A stretch of 64,000 nt of DNA from Trichoplax sp. H2. Taxonomy: Eukaryota > Placozoa > Uniplacotomia > Trichoplacea. The stretch is from assembly GCA_003344405.1 (NCBI GenBank), contig NOWV01000008.1, positions 186,001 through 250,000 on the forward strand. Direction: 5' to 3'. This document shows, piece after piece, positions 48,401 to 60,155 of the stretch. Under the pieces are notes generated by a model that saw nothing but the letters and a program-made list of their open reading frames with translations, made no database searches and was not told the DNA's origin. The position numbers and the translations under genes are program-made. Each line of letters starts with the position of its first letter. Position 1 is the stretch's first letter.

Positions 48401-48764
48401 ATTCTTTGCTCGTATCAGTCGTACAAGCAACATTTCAATACTAATAAAAGAGAAATAAACTACTAATCAAGGCATGATACCTATGACGGAATATGGATTG
48501 GAAGCTGTTATTGGTCTGTCGCCTTGGTAATAGCTTGCTTAGTTGCTTTTCAATTTGATAAGCTTGATCCATGAAAGTTGTGACACTCGTTGGATCCATT
48601 TCTGTCACTTGGCCACGGTTGGTATCCTTCCAGTTCTCCTTTACTCTTGGCTGCTGACGTTTTTGCACATTGGCATGGTGTTTTCCAGGTGTTTGTTGAT
48701 TGAGCTGAGAATTTGCAGGTAACTTAATCATGCCTCTGGATGTGGTGTCTTGAAACGTCGTCAT
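42462..48764 (-). CDS. SMG6: SMG6/EST1A nonsense-mediated-decay endonuclease, 21 exons, about 919 aa
   Basis: Cuts mRNAs near premature stop codons. Exons on the minus strand: 48481-48764, 47251-47396, 46591-46769, 46354-46463, 46146-46224, 45786-45896, 45427-45681, 45288-45349, 45051-45202, 44760-44996, 44614-44696, 44414-44523, 44131-44319, 43918-43997, 43777-43822, 43623-43685, 43343-43496, 43134-43218, 42908-43031, 42710-42785, 42462-42595. The 14-3-3-like/TPR domain is clear (ALWKHAFYQVIERF, CHRCYIALGDLARYQEQ, YYMRSLLASNPILTA, HGKLFTKINMESF). The C-terminal PIN domain keeps its acids: VIDTN (about Asp753), VINEL (about Glu784), NNDDLIL (about 855-856) and TNDRN (about Asp891). It ends WVNCSN. 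The disordered N-terminus is far shorter than in vertebrates (1419 aa in human). The junction between 45051 and 44996 is off by one base. All other phases close. Confidence 0.9.
47775..48345. repeat. Tandem repeat, about 183 bp unit, inside SMG6 intron 1
   Basis: Units are marked by 'gaggcttcaatttgctatga' at about 47952, 48135 and 48321, followed by 'tctccatttactgta', 'atccaaatatcattttgat', 'gcatggcaatgcatgaatt' and 'cttgtctattacaatctcta'. A more diverged unit comes before them (from about 47775). Minus-strand open frames 47993-48175 and 48176-48433 are two copies of this repeat in translation and are not separate genes. Confidence 0.9.
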
Positions 48765-48839
48765 CTTTGCCGATGGTGGTCTTGAAGTGTTGATCGATTG
48801 AGTGATTTCGGATTCTTGTTTACTGTCCTGTACAGCTGT

Positions 48840-49000
48840 ACTACCGACTGAGACTCCAGAGTACTGTACATACTGTATACAGTACTATACCGTCCCATAT
48901 AGTACTGTACACTGTACAGTACAGTACTATACAGTACTGTAGAAAGTCGATTTGTGATTACGTGTACTGTACTGTACACTGATACAGTACAGTATACTGT
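48840..49000. repeat. (CTGTA)n/(TACAG)n hairpin-forming tract upstream of SMG6
   Basis: Dense 'gtactgtacactgtacagta' type sequence immediately 5' of the SMG6 start codon. It may lie within the promoter or 5' leader. It can fold on either strand. Confidence 0.8.
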
Positions 49001-49007
49001 ACTTCAA

Positions 49008-49160
49008 TCCATAGTTAGTTGTGTCCAGTTGGTTCGATCTCTGCAGTTTGGACCGTTTATAAGAGATGTCGCACAAAATGGTTTACGTATTGTGCAAATG
49101 ACACGTAAATCTATGACATCCATTTTACACGCACTTCCACTACATTGTACTGTAGAGTGT
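49008..49160 (-). repeat. Inverted single copy of the 161 bp repeat
   Basis: On the minus strand this matches the unit at 38766-39400 block by block: 'acaactaactatggattg', 'ctgcagagatcgaaccaac', 'tcttataaacggtccaaa', 'gtcatttgcacaatacgta' and 'gtaaaatggatgtcataga'. It is nearly as similar to those copies as they are to each other, so the family spread recently between the two loci. Confidence 0.9.
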
Positions 49161-49189
49161 ACAGTACTGTACTGCACTGTACTGTACAC

Positions 49190-49620
49190 ATTGTCCAATC
49201 CAGTACAGTGTACAGTGTACAGTACTAGAATTGGTAGTTGTACTGTACACTGTGTCCAATCCAGTGCAGTGTGCATACAGTACAGTACTGTACTGTATGT
49301 CTGATCCAGTACTGTACAGTGTACAGTTTACAGTACTGGAATTGATAACTGTACTGTACTGTACACTGTGTCTAATGGAGTACAGTGTACAGTTTACAGT
49401 ACTGGAATTGGTAACTGTACTGTACTGTACTGTACTGTACACTGTGTCCAATCCAGTACAGTGTACAGTACAGTACTGTACAGGTCTGGAATTGGTGACT
49501 GTACTGTACACTCTACAGTCTAGTATTTGTTTTCGACTTTCGACTTTACACTCACTATACACTGTACGACTGTGCTACCTAAAACATACAGTACTGTACA
49601 GTAGTCTACTACAGTACAAT
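49190..49620. repeat. Tandem array of 65-85 bp units made of GTAC words
   Basis: A higher-order unit, 'gtccaatccagtacagtgta', then 'cagtactggaattggtaac', then a variable (TGTAC)n run and 'actgtg', is repeated about four times (starts near 49192, 49254, 49370 and 49447). The number of TGTAC units differs between copies. Long open frames on both strands (49231-49650 plus, 49140-49562 minus) arise from this composition and overlap each other. Confidence 0.85.
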
Positions 49621-49719
49621 ACTTTCGACTGGCCCATTCATTTTGTCTAATGAAGAAACAAATGTTTTCGAATTTCGAAATCGAGGCCAACTTCGGCGAT
49701 TGACCCAAAACTACAGTCC

Positions 49720-49880
49720 ATACTGTATTGTACATATACAGTACTGTGAGCTACAGTACTGTACTGTACAGTACAGTATAACATGTCTTTGTTCTGTTGA
49801 ACTACAGTACAGTACAGTACAGTACTGTATACTGTAGTACTGTACTCAGTCGCTCAGTGTACTGTACTGTACTGTCAGCA
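49720..49880. repeat. (CTGTA)n/(TACAG)n tract upstream of ULK
   Basis: Strand-switching runs near 49753-49778 and 49803-49850, about 420 bp ahead of the ULK start codon. Confidence 0.8.
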
Positions 49881-50297
49881 TGGGTACTGGTACTGTAACG
49901 TTCCGTACTGAACCACTGAACAAACCACTGCATATTATTACTGACAGTCGGCTGGAATAAAGTTCAGTACATCAAAGATTTGCCAGTGAAAAAAAAATTT
50001 GTTGTCAAGCAATCATTTCCTAGATTATCATTATTGGCGTTGATCATGAACTATCTCTACCTCAACAAGTGGAAATTACAGTGATGATCTTGGATATTAT
50101 CTTTACTTGGCAATGAAAAGTAATCTAGTAGACTTTTACCACAGTGAAAGCACCCATTACTGTAGAATATCCTTCTTGTTCGCAGGAGAATTGGCTTCTT
50201 TGTCACCTCTTTCACTGTACTGTAGTGTACAGAAAGGAGGGACAGCAAGTAGACTTTAGTACTTAGCTATCATACAATAGTTTGGTAGTATTACATC

Positions 50298-53200
50298 ATG
50301 GAACAACTCGTTGGAGATTACCAATATAGTCAAACTGATTTACTGGGTCATGGCGCATTTGCTGTTGTCTTCAAAGGTTATCATCGTAAAGTAAGTCCAT
50401 GACTACAGCAGCTTTCATTGCAGCAGTACAGTATGTACCAATTGACTCACTTACTCTACTAGGATAAGCGTAGGACATGTTTGGTCTTGCGTGTAAATAC
50501 TTGAAGGGCTGTTGTTGTTTTTATTAATTGTTGTTCAATCTGCTGCTGCTCATCTTGGTGAATGAAATGTGCTTTATTCTTTGTAGTCCATGTACAGTAA
50601 TGGTTACTCGTAATACGAGTGGTAGGCGATATTAGAAATGTTGTCTACAATACTCTAGCACAATCAGGACCCTTTCTCTAGAAATACTGTTCTTGTTCGA
50701 CGAGTATTTACAGCGACTGAACGTCAACGTCAATTGATACAATGTGCTCGTATGTTGATAACAGTTAATATAAAATGCAATCAGTTGTCCAACTGTCGCT
50801 CCTTCCACCACGTAGAGTCTACCATTCCAGTTTTACCTAAACTTGCTTGAATAACTCGTGTTAGGATGCTGCAAAGAAAAAGTATATTGTACTACGTATT
50901 TTCTCTTTAATTTCCCTTATTCCAATTTTTAAACATGACTCTATCATCGTTCTATTACTAATCGTCTCAATAATCATACCATAATTGTTGCTATCAAATC
51001 TGCTATCATTGCCATGACGCGTATAAAATTCTATTGAAAATCAGTACCGGTGTTGAACTAGGAAACTTGAAAATATCTATTACTAATAGACTCGATCATC
51101 AGACGTTCCATGGACTTACAATACGCATAGACACGTACTGTGCTTTCTCATCCATGATATACAATCCACTGACAAGATGGATACGACACAATAAAATTTC
51201 TATTGCTATCTCGCTACCTTGTATGTTATGATCAAGGTTGTTTCATGTTAGCGAAATAGAAAGAAATAAAATTGGTGTAATAACTACTCTTAGTATCATT
51301 ATCTAGTCCATGCTATTGTATAAAGGTTTGACTAAATACTTTCTTGACCACAAAAATAAATAGAATTGTCAACATAATTAGCAATAGTGTCTGTATCTAG
51401 TACTTGCTACTGTACAAAATCCTGACAAATACTTTTTTTACTGACATCATCTGCCTATTAGTTAGCGGTTTATACAGTATTTTATTACCAGTATTTAGTA
51501 CCACTTTAATGTGACGGCATGATATTGGACGAACAGTAGCTGGCCAATCACTCATAAATCAACAAATGACTACTATAACATTTAGAGCAGATTACTATAT
51601 ATTTACTGTACATTTCTTAATCATAGTGAACATCGAAATAGACAATATCAGCAATGCTATATCTATCTTGATTAGTAATCAAATAACTATTACTGGAATG
51701 CCCTTGAGGCTTAAAAGAGAGTATATAACACTTGTATTGATTGAAAAATAACTTGTATCCTTGCTTCTTTGTATCTTGGATATGACGTAACAGAATCACT
51801 CCTTGAAAGTCGCTATTAAACGAATTGGTAAAAAGAACTTGATGAAGAACAAAAAATTACTAGCTAAAGAAATTGCTATATTAAAGGTACTGTTCGAAAA
51901 CATGCGTGATTTGCGCTATCTACTATATTACTACTTATTGATTAAATATGCGTACGTAATGTTTGTCGTAGCAAAAAATGGATTAAATTATAATCATTGC
52001 TTGCTATGAAATAATATCAGAATCAGTAACTTAGTTGTATAGCTTTATACGTATGAGACATCAGCAAATAAAAATAATAACACATCAAGTAATTGATCTC
52101 CCTTCTATATGTTAAAATACATACCCAGTTGCCAAGTGCAGCTGATTTTTTATATGAATGGACTTGTAGGTGATAAAATCATTGTAACAAGGCTTGTAGT
52201 CTCTTCCGGATATTAGATATCGTCAATATTTTCAATACAAACTTTTTTTAATCTTTGATGAACTATTTTATAGCTTTTACAGTTATAGGAAACATTGTAT
52301 GGCTTTTAATCAATATCATCTTGATGATACTCTTATTCATTTTTTTCTTATTAATTATATGGCATCAGCAATTAGAGCATGACAACATCGTTGCCCTCTA
52401 TGATTGTGTGGTAAGGAGTTAGTGTTCTTATTCTTAATTAAATAAAAATCATGTAACGTTTAAAAGAATTTCTTTCCGTACTAGAGTGCAGTTTATAATG
52501 TTTAGTCAAGCGATATTGATATTTATCGTAGTATCTATGATATAGGAATTGGTATACAATTGTATTGATTGCTTTCGTATTATTTTACAGGAAACATTTA
52601 CCGATATTAATTTAGTAATGGAGGTAATTATAAGTATTAATGCAATGTAATGCTTCCATACACTACATTTTAACTAGCCGGAATATATAGACTTTATACA
52701 TTACATTCTATATCCTATAATTCGATCTTTTACAGTTTTGTAATGGTGGAGATCTATCGGATTACTTGCAAGGTATGAGATAATAATCTATGCTTTCCTG
52801 TATACATACGTAACCACAACTTTAATCTTTACTGCTCTTCGTTAGAGTAGGTTTTCTTACTAATACATGAACACTAATTTACTTCGTGAAACAACTAGAT
52901 AAAGGGACGCTCAGTGAAGAAACCATTAGAACATTCCTTAAGCAAATAGGTCTGTATTCAATCAATAATACAGATATCGAATATACTTGTATACTAGCTG
53001 TAGTATTGTCATATTTCTGATTGACTAAGACACATTGATTTTAAATGTCTTAAAATTATATATTACTGGCTAAAAAGTAAATTTTCAAATTGAATAACAG
53101 CATCTGCCATGAGGATTCTCCACTCGAAAGGCATCATTCATAGAGATTTGAAACCACAAAACCTATTACTGTGTTATAATGTCAAAAACCCTACCCCATC

Positions 53201-56200
53201 TGACATTAAAATTAAAATAGGTAGATATCTTGTAACACTACATTCTACTTCCACTTGAATATATAACAGTACTGTATAAAGTAGCATTCTACGCTTGTAC
53301 CGGTATTATTACAATAAATCTAAAATAAAATGAATTTTAATAAAATATCCTTGACTAATTAGATATGTTGAAATATTTTTTATTTTAACAGCGGACTTTG
53401 GCTTTGCAAGGATTTTGCCGGAGAACACGATGGCTGCAACAATATGTGGCTCTCCCCTCTACATGGTAATACAGTAGTTTGCAGTACTGTCAATAATATG
53501 TAATTTAAATGATTTTCATATTATGATCTTGAATCGTTTCGATAAATTTTCAGGCTCCGGAAGTCTTTAATAATGGCAGCTATGACAGTAAAGCAGATTT
53601 ATGGAGTATTGGTGCCATTGTTTATCAATGTTTAACTGGAAAAGCACCATTTACAGTTAGGACTAGTTTACTTTTTGCAATTATAACACAATTTACAGCA
53701 TTCTTAAATAAGATGCTTATCAAGGATAGTAACAACTTCTATTTTAACTTATAGGCATCGAATCCACAGAAATTGAGAAATTTTTATGTTAATAGTACCG
53801 AATTAATACCAAAGTTAGCATTCTACATTAGCTTACAAATGCTATAAGAACTTTATTTTGTTAGGATATGCAGCATTAACCTATTAATCTATGTTATGAT
53901 TCCTTAACATAAGTATTAATTATTTTTTTAACATTAGCATTCCAAACTATGCATCTAAAGAAATTTCTGATTTGATTTTAAAATTATTGAAGAAGAATCC
54001 TCGTGAGCGAATGTCTTATGGTAAATATAGCCGTAACTTGTGAATGAAGCTGTACTATTGATCATATTGATTTAAATCGCTATATATTTGTTGCTAGACA
54101 AATTGCACAATTAAATTTCGTAGTGTCTTTCAATATCAAACTTACTCAAAATGAGGTTCCAAATTTTTTGCTAGACGAATTCTTTCAACACAGATTTTTA
54201 CAAAAGAAGCAAAGAAAGCCATGTAATTACTATCTGCCTTAATAATCTTAGTGACTACTTTAGAAAGTTCGTATTACTAAACATAGACTTTTCTATTATA
54301 ACTAGCTGTTCCTGTGCCAGTACCGATACCGCCGGCTAGTCGCTATTCCTCAAATGATGAAGAAATAGAAGAGAAAATCAGTGTTAAGGTTTTTAAAGCT
54401 TTCATTTTTATTACGATTTCTCATTCAATTAAAACTTCAACATTACGAACGATCCTTTTTTTTCACTTACAGTCATCTGCATTAGACAAACAAATAGAGC
54501 GATTGACAAGGGACAAACCTACCATCGTTGATGCATTTCGGGAAGACGATGCAAATATATTTCCTATGCAAGGTCTTTTAGAAATAAATTTTTTTCGATT
54601 CGTAAACAAAATTATGCTTAGATTATTAACCCGTGATATCGTACTTGTGTCAACAGCTACTGTCGCGGGTTTTTTAATAGTCATATATTCATGGTGTTAA
54701 ATTATAATCTTGTAATAGATGAAGGGAAAGTTGACGAATACAGAGATTGGTCTAAGAAATCATCTGCCTGTGGAAGCGATGTAAGACCGTCTGATTCTTT
54801 TCACTATGCCAATTATGATCTAGGAATATTCTATCAGTTATCTATACACTTACCTTACTATTATCTTAATTATATTATTGAATTTCATAATCTGTTATCA
54901 AGGAGTTTGTCCTGGTTCCTACAGACAAAGGGAAAGGTAGCGTTAGTTATATTTTGCATTAATTACAATCAACTATAATCATAATCATTCGGAATGCCTT
55001 TGTTTTTTATTTCGGAAATGTAGCAGTGGAAATACGTTCAATGGATAAGCATCGATCAGAATTCGTTAGCAAAGATACTGCTAAGCACAGCTCTTCCTCG
55101 ATATCGCCGCCTAACTTGTTCCAGGATGCTGAGGATGATGTCAATATTTCCCATACTAGAGGAGAAGCAATATCTGAAACTCCTCCAGGAGTCAAAGCAA
55201 CAATTACTGGGCAAACGCCGCCTAATTATGCTAGTAGCAATATCAATTTCATGCAAGCAATTGCTTCAAAATCTTCGTCGCCAAATATTCGAAGGCCTTT
55301 TAAGCCGGATGTTCCTCTTATTGAGGAAGGCGTTGATACAACGATTGATAAGCCTGATATCCCTTCAGATGGCCATGACTCAATTGATTCATCGTTCTCG
55401 CTAACTAAAACTAGGCCGTTATTTGCCAAAAATACAGATAACAATATTGGAATTTTTAGACCAAACAAATATGTTTATTCTCGAGGTTATACGAAAGTTG
55501 GCTCTTTTCCAACATTGACTGCTCCTATTGCCAGCCCACCAAGAATCTCCTGGTTAAAGGATGGTTTAAGAGATCACATTCTAGATGGTGGAGAGAGGAG
55601 AGACATTGATACTGGTATGTAAGAATTTTTTCGTCACATAATTTTATAATTTGCGATTTATCGATTAACACTATCAAAATTTGCTCGAATTACTACTTCA
55701 TACGATAAGGTACATCGCCTCCGTATCTAGATAGTCCTATATCATTTATAGCACCGCCATTGTCACAAGATATCCCTTCTGAGGTAAGGCTAGCGAAATT
55801 CACCTCCTTTTATTACGATTAGCCTTTAATTGATAATTAATTATTGCTATTAGGTATAAACTTAAAAAATATTTTAATTGGCATTAAACGTGTAATGATT
55901 ATAGTTGGAACCCGAATCGTTAAATTGGTTAAAATCCAGGTTAGAACTGGTTAATTCTCTTCAAGATACCGCTAGAAGACGTGGTGCACCTCTTGATGTC
56001 CAAACGGATTCTATTTACCAAATGCAGGTAAAGCTGTACAACTGATGATATGGATAATTGTAGCAGCTAACTGAGGCATTTTATGTGTACTTTAGAAGTC
56101 TAAAATTGGAGTTATGGATCAAATAGGACATGCGAACAGACACTATCGGTATTGAATTTATAGTTGTAGTAGTTGATACTTCAGAAGTAAATAACCATTT

Positions 56201-57018
56201 GCTCAATGTTGTAACTTAGTTATGCAGAGCAATTAGCATTGTACCTTAAAGCGTTAAGAATCGCGAGTGAATCTCTCTTGGTGGTACGCACTCAACTGCA
56301 GCAAGACCGTGATGTTCAGACGTCAAATTCGTATATGATATGTAATAACGATAGTTGATGTGAAACTGTATTAATAATATGCTCATTTAGTACCCTATAT
56401 TATTTTATTAATATCTTACACTGTCATTGATCGATAGTATTAGGCAAATTATTAGAAAAATTTACAAGATGTTGGAAAAAAGCATCTCAGTTGTATGAAA
56501 ATTTAAAATGTACATCCGTTAACGATATCCCAAAGGTAATAATGTTTCTTGTTGATTCAAGCTTGTGTACTGACGATATTCTTTAAGCAATAATTTTAAT
56601 GAACATTTCAGATTCAGGCAAATGAAATTATCTATGAGCGTGCTCTAAATCTAGTAAGATTATAACTGGGTAGCTTTACGGCTTCATTTAACTGTGTTAG
56701 TCGATTTACTCACTTGCATAACTTTTTTCCATGCTTTAGTGTCAAACTGCAGCAACAGATGAAATACTTGGTAATGTCTCTCAGGTAATTGTACGCCTGC
56801 TTAATATTTAAGTGGGAAATATTTAAAATTAGTTTTGTATAATGTACTTATTATATTTTGCGTTTATTGTATACATTTAGGCATTAAAACGCTATTATAC
56901 GGCTAAGCTGCTAATTACCAATCTTCGTGAAGACCCATTAACCGATGAAGAGGATGCAGAAAATCTTCGCAATTGTATCCTTCAAATGACTACATTATTT
57001 AATAGTTATAAACCTTAG
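50298..57018 (+). CDS. ULK1/2: ULK1/2 (Atg1) autophagy-initiating kinase, 23 exons, 764 aa
   Basis: A cytosolic Ser/Thr kinase that starts autophagosome formation with ATG13 and FIP200. Exons: 50298-50390, 51794-51886, 52369-52410, 52591-52623, 52736-52772, 52899-52949, 53101-53220, 53392-53465, 53554-53655, 53755-53813, 53938-54020, 54175-54222, 54306-54388, 54473-54572, 55027-55614, 55710-55783, 55905-56027, 56096-56148, 56220-56341, 56444-56535, 56612-56653, 56740-56784, 56881-57018. All phases close. Kinase motifs are [11 protein letters not shown] (17-27), Lys40, HRDLKPQN (130-137), DFGFAR (158-163) and [13 protein letters not shown], where Thr173 corresponds to the human activating Thr180. 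A Ser/Pro-rich linker (mostly the 588-base exon) follows. The C-terminal tandem-MIT (EAT) domain begins near [10 protein letters not shown] and contains [12 protein letters not shown] and [10 protein letters not shown], the ATG13-binding region. It is shorter than human ULK1 (1050 aa) because of the linker. Intron 1 is 1.4 kb. Confidence 0.94.
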
Positions 57019-60000
57019 GGATATACATATTCTAAAAATTGAAGTACAATTAATAAAATTGAATAGGTTTTTAAATAATTAATCAGAAGGTTCTTCGTTA
57101 TTGTCTTTAACAATATTTAATAGTTATTTTGTCTTTGGATAGAAGAATCAGTTACATGGAAGGAAGACAAACTTATCCTGTATATCCGGACGAGAGACAC
57201 TGAATCACCTATTCGAAATCGACTGCTTTATATTATAATCTGTTACAATAGACCTTATTGTATCAAATAATGCAATTTAGTACAAGTTCGGCAATGGTTA
57301 AGTAGTTTATATGGCACTCGAGACCCACTTGTATGATACTGCCCTCTCACATTTCTAAAGATTCAGCTCAATGCCCCTGTATCATAATCATCGAAATCAT
57401 AACAGATCTGAATGGAATGCTAATCATTCAGGTTTGTTTAAGACCTTAATATTTCTACCATTGATAAAAAGTTTGCATTTTCTATTACAATTATCATATA
57501 CTTTGGTTGAATATTGATAAAATAGAAATTGACTACCGTAATAGGCGTCGTCATATTGCAATTATAAACTTTAATCTCCTTTACCTGGCGTATTCTTAGT
57601 AATAGTATATTATGATTATACTTATTTATTAATCTATTTATACAATGCTTACGTTGCTGATAACCTGCATATTTTGCATACTGTAAACATTGTACTAAAC
57701 TGTATTCTTGCTTTAAATAAGTATGTCTGTATAAATGAACATAAAATCTTGATATATGTCAGCCATGAAAAATTATATTTCTTAGTTGTATGCAGAAAGA
57801 AAATATATGAGTGAATACACATGAGTGAGCTAATTATATAATAATTAGATCATAACAGTTATTATGGTATTGTTATTTTTATTATGGTGCTGTTCATAAA
57901 ATGGTAAATGGCATGGCATACCGATGATTTGATTAAATTAATTGATTTTTAAAATGCTTTGTATAATTTTAATGATCAATCCAGTCAATGTTAAATACCT
58001 TCTTAATAATTGAATTGTTTAGCTAATAAAAGTAAAATTCTATGATAGCAGATGTACCTGCATCGCTAAATTTGTTTTACTATTTACTTAATTATCACTT
58101 CTACACTCGGGAAGATTTATATTTGATACGTTATCCCGTAAAGTAATTTTACCCGCCTTTAGATGCTGTCGTATTATCATTAGCTAACTGACGTATAGTG
58201 CTATTCGAAAGATCAACATAAGGTGCAAACTTAGCTAGCTCGGCCCTCGCAAATGAAATTGCATACATCGCACGATGATAGTCATTAAGTATAAATTTTT
58301 CTCGCTAATCTTATAACTTTTCATTTAATTAATTATCAGTTTCGCAGACAGCCTTTCTGCTGTAAAGTAAGACATCTAGTCGTGTCGACTAATTAAAGAT
58401 TAAAATTATTCAGCCACGACCATTAAATCGAGTGAACATGCTCGAAGTAAATTTTGTGATGAGAACAAAAATTTACAATATTTGCAATAGTTTACTTTTC
58501 AATGTGTGCAATTTATATTTCTGAATAAATTTTATTAGAATCATGTGAGCATATAGGTTATAAATTTACTTAAATTATTACATTTCCGCAACTTCGTAAA
58601 ATGAATATTTTGCTACATATTAATCTACTGTGGATCGTAGGTATCCATTCGCAGCCAATGTTTTTTTCCACAAGTTACACTGAAATGAAATATTGCTATA
58701 AAAGACCTATTTCCTTAATTTTATTGAATGTACTGGTAGGTTATCGTGATTTAAAAAAGGCTACAAACGATTATCACTTGATATACTACCTAATACAGTA
58801 TACTGAGTTCTTAATACTTTGCTACCGATCCCTGTAACCTACCTAGCACAGTAATAAATCTGTTCCTACCAATTAACAAGAAAAATGTACTATTGCAAAC
58901 TATAGCACAGATGGTATACTTATTTAGGTAAATAATGCTCATGAATTAATTCATTAATTTATTATAGGAGGCAGAATATCGATTTCAAGCATCAGTACAA
59001 TACAATGCCTAACTTAAGCCTTAAATGATGGGTTCAATTCGTATACGTAATGCACAACAAAAGAATCGATATTTATCCTTGGCCATGGAATATAGAGTTT
59101 AATTAAATATATTTAGAGATGCAATATCTGATTTATGCCTAAAAAGACAATATCTGATTTATATAAAATATACTAAAACGGAAGAATTAGTTAATTGCCG
59201 GAAACTATTACGGCACCTGGGTATACAAGAGAACATATACCATTGCAATCTTGTGCCTACTACATTATGCAATTAATTCAAATTGAAATCAAGCCATATA
59301 CCGATTAGCAGATAAACTTAGAAGTATTTATTAGATTTTGTGTTAATATTTTTGATGATTACAGTGACCATGATAATAATTATGTTACATAATTTACTTA
59401 TTCATGCGTTCTCAAACCAATTGACACAATTTACAGGGAAAAAAAATCGCTAGATTTGCGATGGTATCGCAAGATAAACATCGCTTATTGTATTTCATCT
59501 AACATAAATCACCATCTATGGTATAGGATATCTATTGTGCAAAATTTTTAAATTTGCAATACTCGATATAAGAGAATAATAACAAAAAATAATAACAACT
59601 GCGATTGATACATTATAGTCTCTTACTTGAAGATTATATTGAAATTATTGGAAAGATCTTGCGTCGGCCAAACTTACAGGAAAGACTGGAAACAATTTCA
59701 AAATCACTAATAATGCATGTCTGCATCGTTATTTGATTTTGTAACAGTATCAGTAATAAGAATTTTTAGTACCGACAACAAACATCTGAACCTCTCAAAA
59801 TCCGTTCATAAATAATAGCTAAAGTGGAACTGACTATTTGCCCTACAGAGCAGTACGTAACTACAAACCAGCTATTATCTGTTATAGGTATTGTCGCCTT
59901 ATAAATTATCAAGTTATACACGATAGTTAACAATTTAGCAATTTGTTTGCTAATGATATATGTAGTAAGTAATAACTGGTAACGTATTTTGTTAAACTAA

Positions 60001-60155
60001 TAGTATGTACGCTCCCTTAGCTGTCTGTTTAACATAATTACGCGGATAAAAACTGTACTTTTATAATCTGTTAGCTCCTTAAGCAATTATTATCATATTT
60101 ACTGTTTATAAAAGAACAATCGTCGAATTTCTCTTAAACAAGAAGAGTTTTTCTT
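57019..60155. other. AT-rich intergenic region
   Basis: Three kilobases between the 3' ends of ULK (plus) and the Rab gene (minus). 'aataaaattgaatagg' near 57052 may be the ULK polyadenylation signal. The open frame 58601-58837 has no domain. No repeat array or RNA gene is seen. Confidence 0.45.

Noticed and set aside
49140-49650. Long overlapping open frames on both strands (140 and 139 residues)
   Set aside because: The GTAC-rich array is close to its own reverse complement and poor in stop codons, so long frames arise on both strands without coding function.
54719-54780. Extra ULK exon ([14 protein letters not shown]...) with good-looking splice sites
   Set aside because: Including it breaks the frame into the next exon at 55027, whereas splicing 54572 directly to 55027 closes the whole 764-residue frame.
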